Source of the DNA: Myxococcales bacterium
GTDB lineage: Bacteria > Myxococcota_A > Polyangia > Polyangiales > Polyangiaceae
Direction of reading: 5' to 3'
Assembly (NCBI GenBank): GCA_016706225.1
Contig: JADJKB010000003.1
Coordinates: forward strand, 1,116,001 to 1,180,000
Length of the DNA stretch: 64,000 bases
Shown here: piece by piece, positions 62,161 to 64,000 of the stretch
How positions within the stretch are numbered: position 1 is the first letter of the stretch
Layout: the number at the start of each line of letters is the position of its first letter
Translations under genes and position numbers: made by a program
Notes under the pieces: model-generated
Seen by the model: only the letters and a program-made list of their open reading frames with translations
Told to the model about the DNA's origin: nothing
Databases searched by the model: none

Positions 62161-63954
62161 GTGAAGCTCCGGAGCGTGCTGCAACGCCCCAGCTCCCAGA
62201 TCAGAACCCGCGATTTTGCGGCGCTCGGGCTCGCCGTCCTTTTACCGCTCGTGTTTGCCGCTCTGGTGGGGTACCGCGCGCTGGTCAACGAGTCCGCCGC
62301 CCGACAGCGTGAGGTCGAGGTCGAGATCGGCGCGACCGCGCGCCAGTTGCGCACGAAGCTGCTCGACGAGATCGATGCCTCGAGCGCACGCCTGTCCAAG
62401 GCCGAGCTTCCCGCGGAGCCCGGCACGGCTCTGCAGGAGATCGAGCGGGCAATGCCGACGTTCGCCGTGGCCTTTGTCATGGGCAGCGACGGCACGTTGC
62501 GGCTTCCAGCCCCCGCAGAGCTCAGTGAGCCCAACGCGGAGTGCGACGAGTCCGCACGCCGGATCTCGCTGCGTCTGGACGATGCCGAACGCGAGAAGCT
62601 CGCGCAGAAACTCGTGAACGACTGCCCGGACGTGCGCTCGGTGAGCGGCCGTTATCTGCTGCCGGCCCTCGTCTTCGATGGTCTGACCAACGTGGATGGC
62701 GCACGCTTCTCGAGTTGGCTCGAGAAACACGCCGCCTCGCTCAGCGCGGCCGAACGGAGCGCGACCGAACACGCACTCTCCACGGTGCCCTGGCTCGACG
62801 CGAACGGAAAGGCCCGCGCTCTGGACCTGCTGCGGGGCCAGAGCTCCGACCGTGACGAGCTCACGCGAAAGCTGGCGGACACCGCGGCGCGCCGCGCGGT
62901 CACTCAGCTCGACAGCGAGACCCCGATCAGCAAGTGGAACAGCGACGGCGCAGTCGGGGTTCTGCGTCGCATCGATGACAAACTGATCGCCGGGTTCCTC
63001 GTCACCCCGCGGGCGCTCGGCCGCGCAGCGCCCTCTTTCCCGCTCCCGGCACAGCTCGTCATCGCGCCGAGTGAGCCCAGCGGCCCGCACGCCGCCGCCG
63101 AGCTCGCCCAGGGACTCACGCTGGTGGTCGGGCTCGCCGATCCGCGCCACGTCGAACGATTGACGTCCGAGAGCCGGCGCTGGCTCGTTTCGTCGGCGCT
63201 GCTGCTGGCGGCGCTGGCCCTTGTGTTCGGGGGTGTGGCGCTATCACGAGTGCGAGCGGCGCGCCGCTTGAGCGAGCTGCGCACCGATTTCGTGTCCACC
63301 GTGTCGCACGAGCTACGCACCCCCATCGCGTCCGTCTCGATGCTGGCCGAGCTGCTCGAGCAGGGGCGCGTCGAAGAGTCCGAACGCGCCGAGGTCCACC
63401 AGGCGCTGGCCAAAGAAGCGCGTCGCCTGGGCGAGACCGTCGATCGACTGCTCGGCTTCAGTCGCATGTCCGCCGGCCGCTCGACCACCTCGCGCCGAGA
63501 GCTGCGCCTCGCGGATCCGGTCCGAGAGTCCCTCGCTGCCTTCGAAGAGCGTCACCCTGGGGTGGTAGTGGAGCGCGCAATCGACGGAGAGCTCTCTCTC
63601 GTCGCCGACGCGGATCAAATCCGGCTGGCGGTCGACAACCTGCTCGCCAACGCCATCAAGTACGCGCCCGACGGACAGCCCTACCGCGTTTCCGTCGAAG
63701 CTCGCGGGAAGGACGCCCTGATCTCGGTCGCGGATCGGGGGCCGGGCGTCGCGCCCCGGGATCGCAAACGTATCTTCGAGCCGTTCGAGCGGGCCGACGA
63801 TCGGCTCAGTCGCGCCACCGAGGGCAGCGGCATCGGCCTCGGTCTCGTGCGACACGTCGCCGAGGCTCACGGCGGCCGCGCGTGGGTCGAGGCCAACCCG
63901 GATTCTGACCAGGGCGCACGTTTCGTTGTCGCGCTCCCACGAGGCGTGGCATGA
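62161..63954 (+). CDS. Sensor histidine kinase
   Basis: 597 residues from a GTG. First membrane segment about 19-38, a periplasmic sensor of about 300 residues (unrecognised), second membrane segment about 341-362, then the dimerisation/phosphoacceptor domain with His383 (STVSHELRTPIAS) and an HATPase_c domain with the N box (Asn497, LLANAIKYAPDG), G1 box DRGPGVAPRD, F box RIFEPFERADD and G2 box GSGIGLGLVRHVAEAHGG. All catalytic residues are present. It overlaps the following response-regulator gene (ATGA), so both are translated together. The signal sensed is unknown. Confidence 0.95.
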   Translation: MKLRSVLQRPSSQIRTRDFAALGLAVLLPLVFAALVGYRALVNESAARQREVEVEIGATARQLRTKLLDEIDASSARLSKAELPAEPGTALQEIERAMPTFAVAFVMGSDGTLRLPAPAELSEPNAECDESARRISLRLDDAEREKLAQKLVNDCPDVRSVSGRYLLPALVFDGLTNVDGARFSSWLEKHAASLSAAERSATEHALSTVPWLDANGKARALDLLRGQSSDRDELTRKLADTAARRAVTQLDSETPISKWNSDGAVGVLRRIDDKLIAGFLVTPRALGRAAPSFPLPAQLVIAPSEPSGPHAAAELAQGLTLVVGLADPRHVERLTSESRRWLVSSALLLAALALVFGGVALSRVRAARRLSELRTDFVSTVSHELRTPIASVSMLAELLEQGRVEESERAEVHQALAKEARRLGETVDRLLGFSRMSAGRSTTSRRELRLADPVRESLAAFEERHPGVVVERAIDGELSLVADADQIRLAVDNLLANAIKYAPDGQPYRVSVEARGKDALISVADRGPGVAPRDRKRIFEPFERADDRLSRATEGSGIGLGLVRHVAEAHGGRAWVEANPDSDQGARFVVALPRGVA

Positions 63955-64000
63955 CCCGAAACGTGGGCATTCAAGAGTCGGTGCTCGTGGTCGAGGATGA
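63951..64000 (+). CDS. Response regulator, 3' partial
   Basis: Only the first 16 residues are in the window: MTRNVGIQESVLVVED, ending in the first acidic residues of a receiver domain (VLVVEDD pattern). The ATG overlaps the histidine-kinase stop. Output domain lies beyond the right edge. Confidence 0.75.
   Translation, partial: MTRNVGIQESVLVVED

Overview
The window looks like chromosomal DNA of a myxobacterium, most likely Sorangiineae/Polyangiales (Myxococcota). It has very high GC and long open frames on both strands. It has many lipoproteins whose lipobox is followed by Gly/Ser-rich linkers, a eukaryotic-type Ser/Thr kinase, secreted FG-GAP/VCBS, NHL, SUMF1-like and von Willebrand A proteins, and two proteins with a C-terminal Cys-X-Cys, hydrophobic and Arg arrangement that fits the MYXO-CTERM sorting signal. 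No rRNA, tRNA, CRISPR array, complete transposon or plasmid functions were seen.

Layout. 1-3761: two SUMF1-fold proteins and a transmembrane Ser/Thr kinase joined by 4-base start/stop overlaps. 3764-6908: a lon protease and an upstream TetR regulator, with two matching 25-bp operators. 7124-10045: two secreted SGNH hydrolases. 10080-11908: a ferritin-like (DUF455) protein translationally coupled to an ATP-grasp-like protein. 12076-14404: two lipoproteins of unknown role sharing a bidirectional terminator. 14706-17591: pdxH coupled to a MocR regulator, then a YhhQ-type queuosine-precursor transporter. 17613-22603: lipoproteins, a YbjN/Hsp70 pair and a vWA lipoprotein. 22727-25517: a metallophosphoesterase and a GAF-GGDEF diguanylate cyclase. 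25544-31280: three large secreted beta-propeller or FG-GAP proteins.

From 31340 to 46159 an interrupted catabolic set stands out: an NCS1 nucleobase transporter, an M20 amidohydrolase, a beta-ureidopropionase, a methylmalonate/malonate-semialdehyde dehydrogenase and a class III omega-aminotransferase. Together these could take N-carbamoyl-beta-alanine to beta-alanine, malonate semialdehyde and acetyl-CoA, the lower reductive pyrimidine pathway. The upper-pathway enzymes (dihydropyrimidine dehydrogenase, dihydropyrimidinase) are not in the window. An adenylate cyclase, a GNAT enzyme, a lipid kinase and lipoproteins lie between these genes.

46590-52926 holds an HNH nuclease, a vWA lipoprotein and a MYXO-CTERM FG-GAP protein. 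53230-58543 is a three-gene run of polytopic membrane proteins (two GT39-like paralogues and a DUF2079 protein), followed by two adjacent NAD-dependent epimerases (59340-61441); envelope polysaccharide or glycan work is plausible. 61456-62117 holds two decayed genes (PIN-like and nucleotidyltransferase-like). The window ends in a histidine kinase/response regulator pair cut by the right edge. The least explained items are the DUF455/ATP-grasp couple, the TetR-lon operators, the SUMF1/kinase operon and several broken genes at 43.2-43.5, 59.1 and 61.5-62.1 kb.
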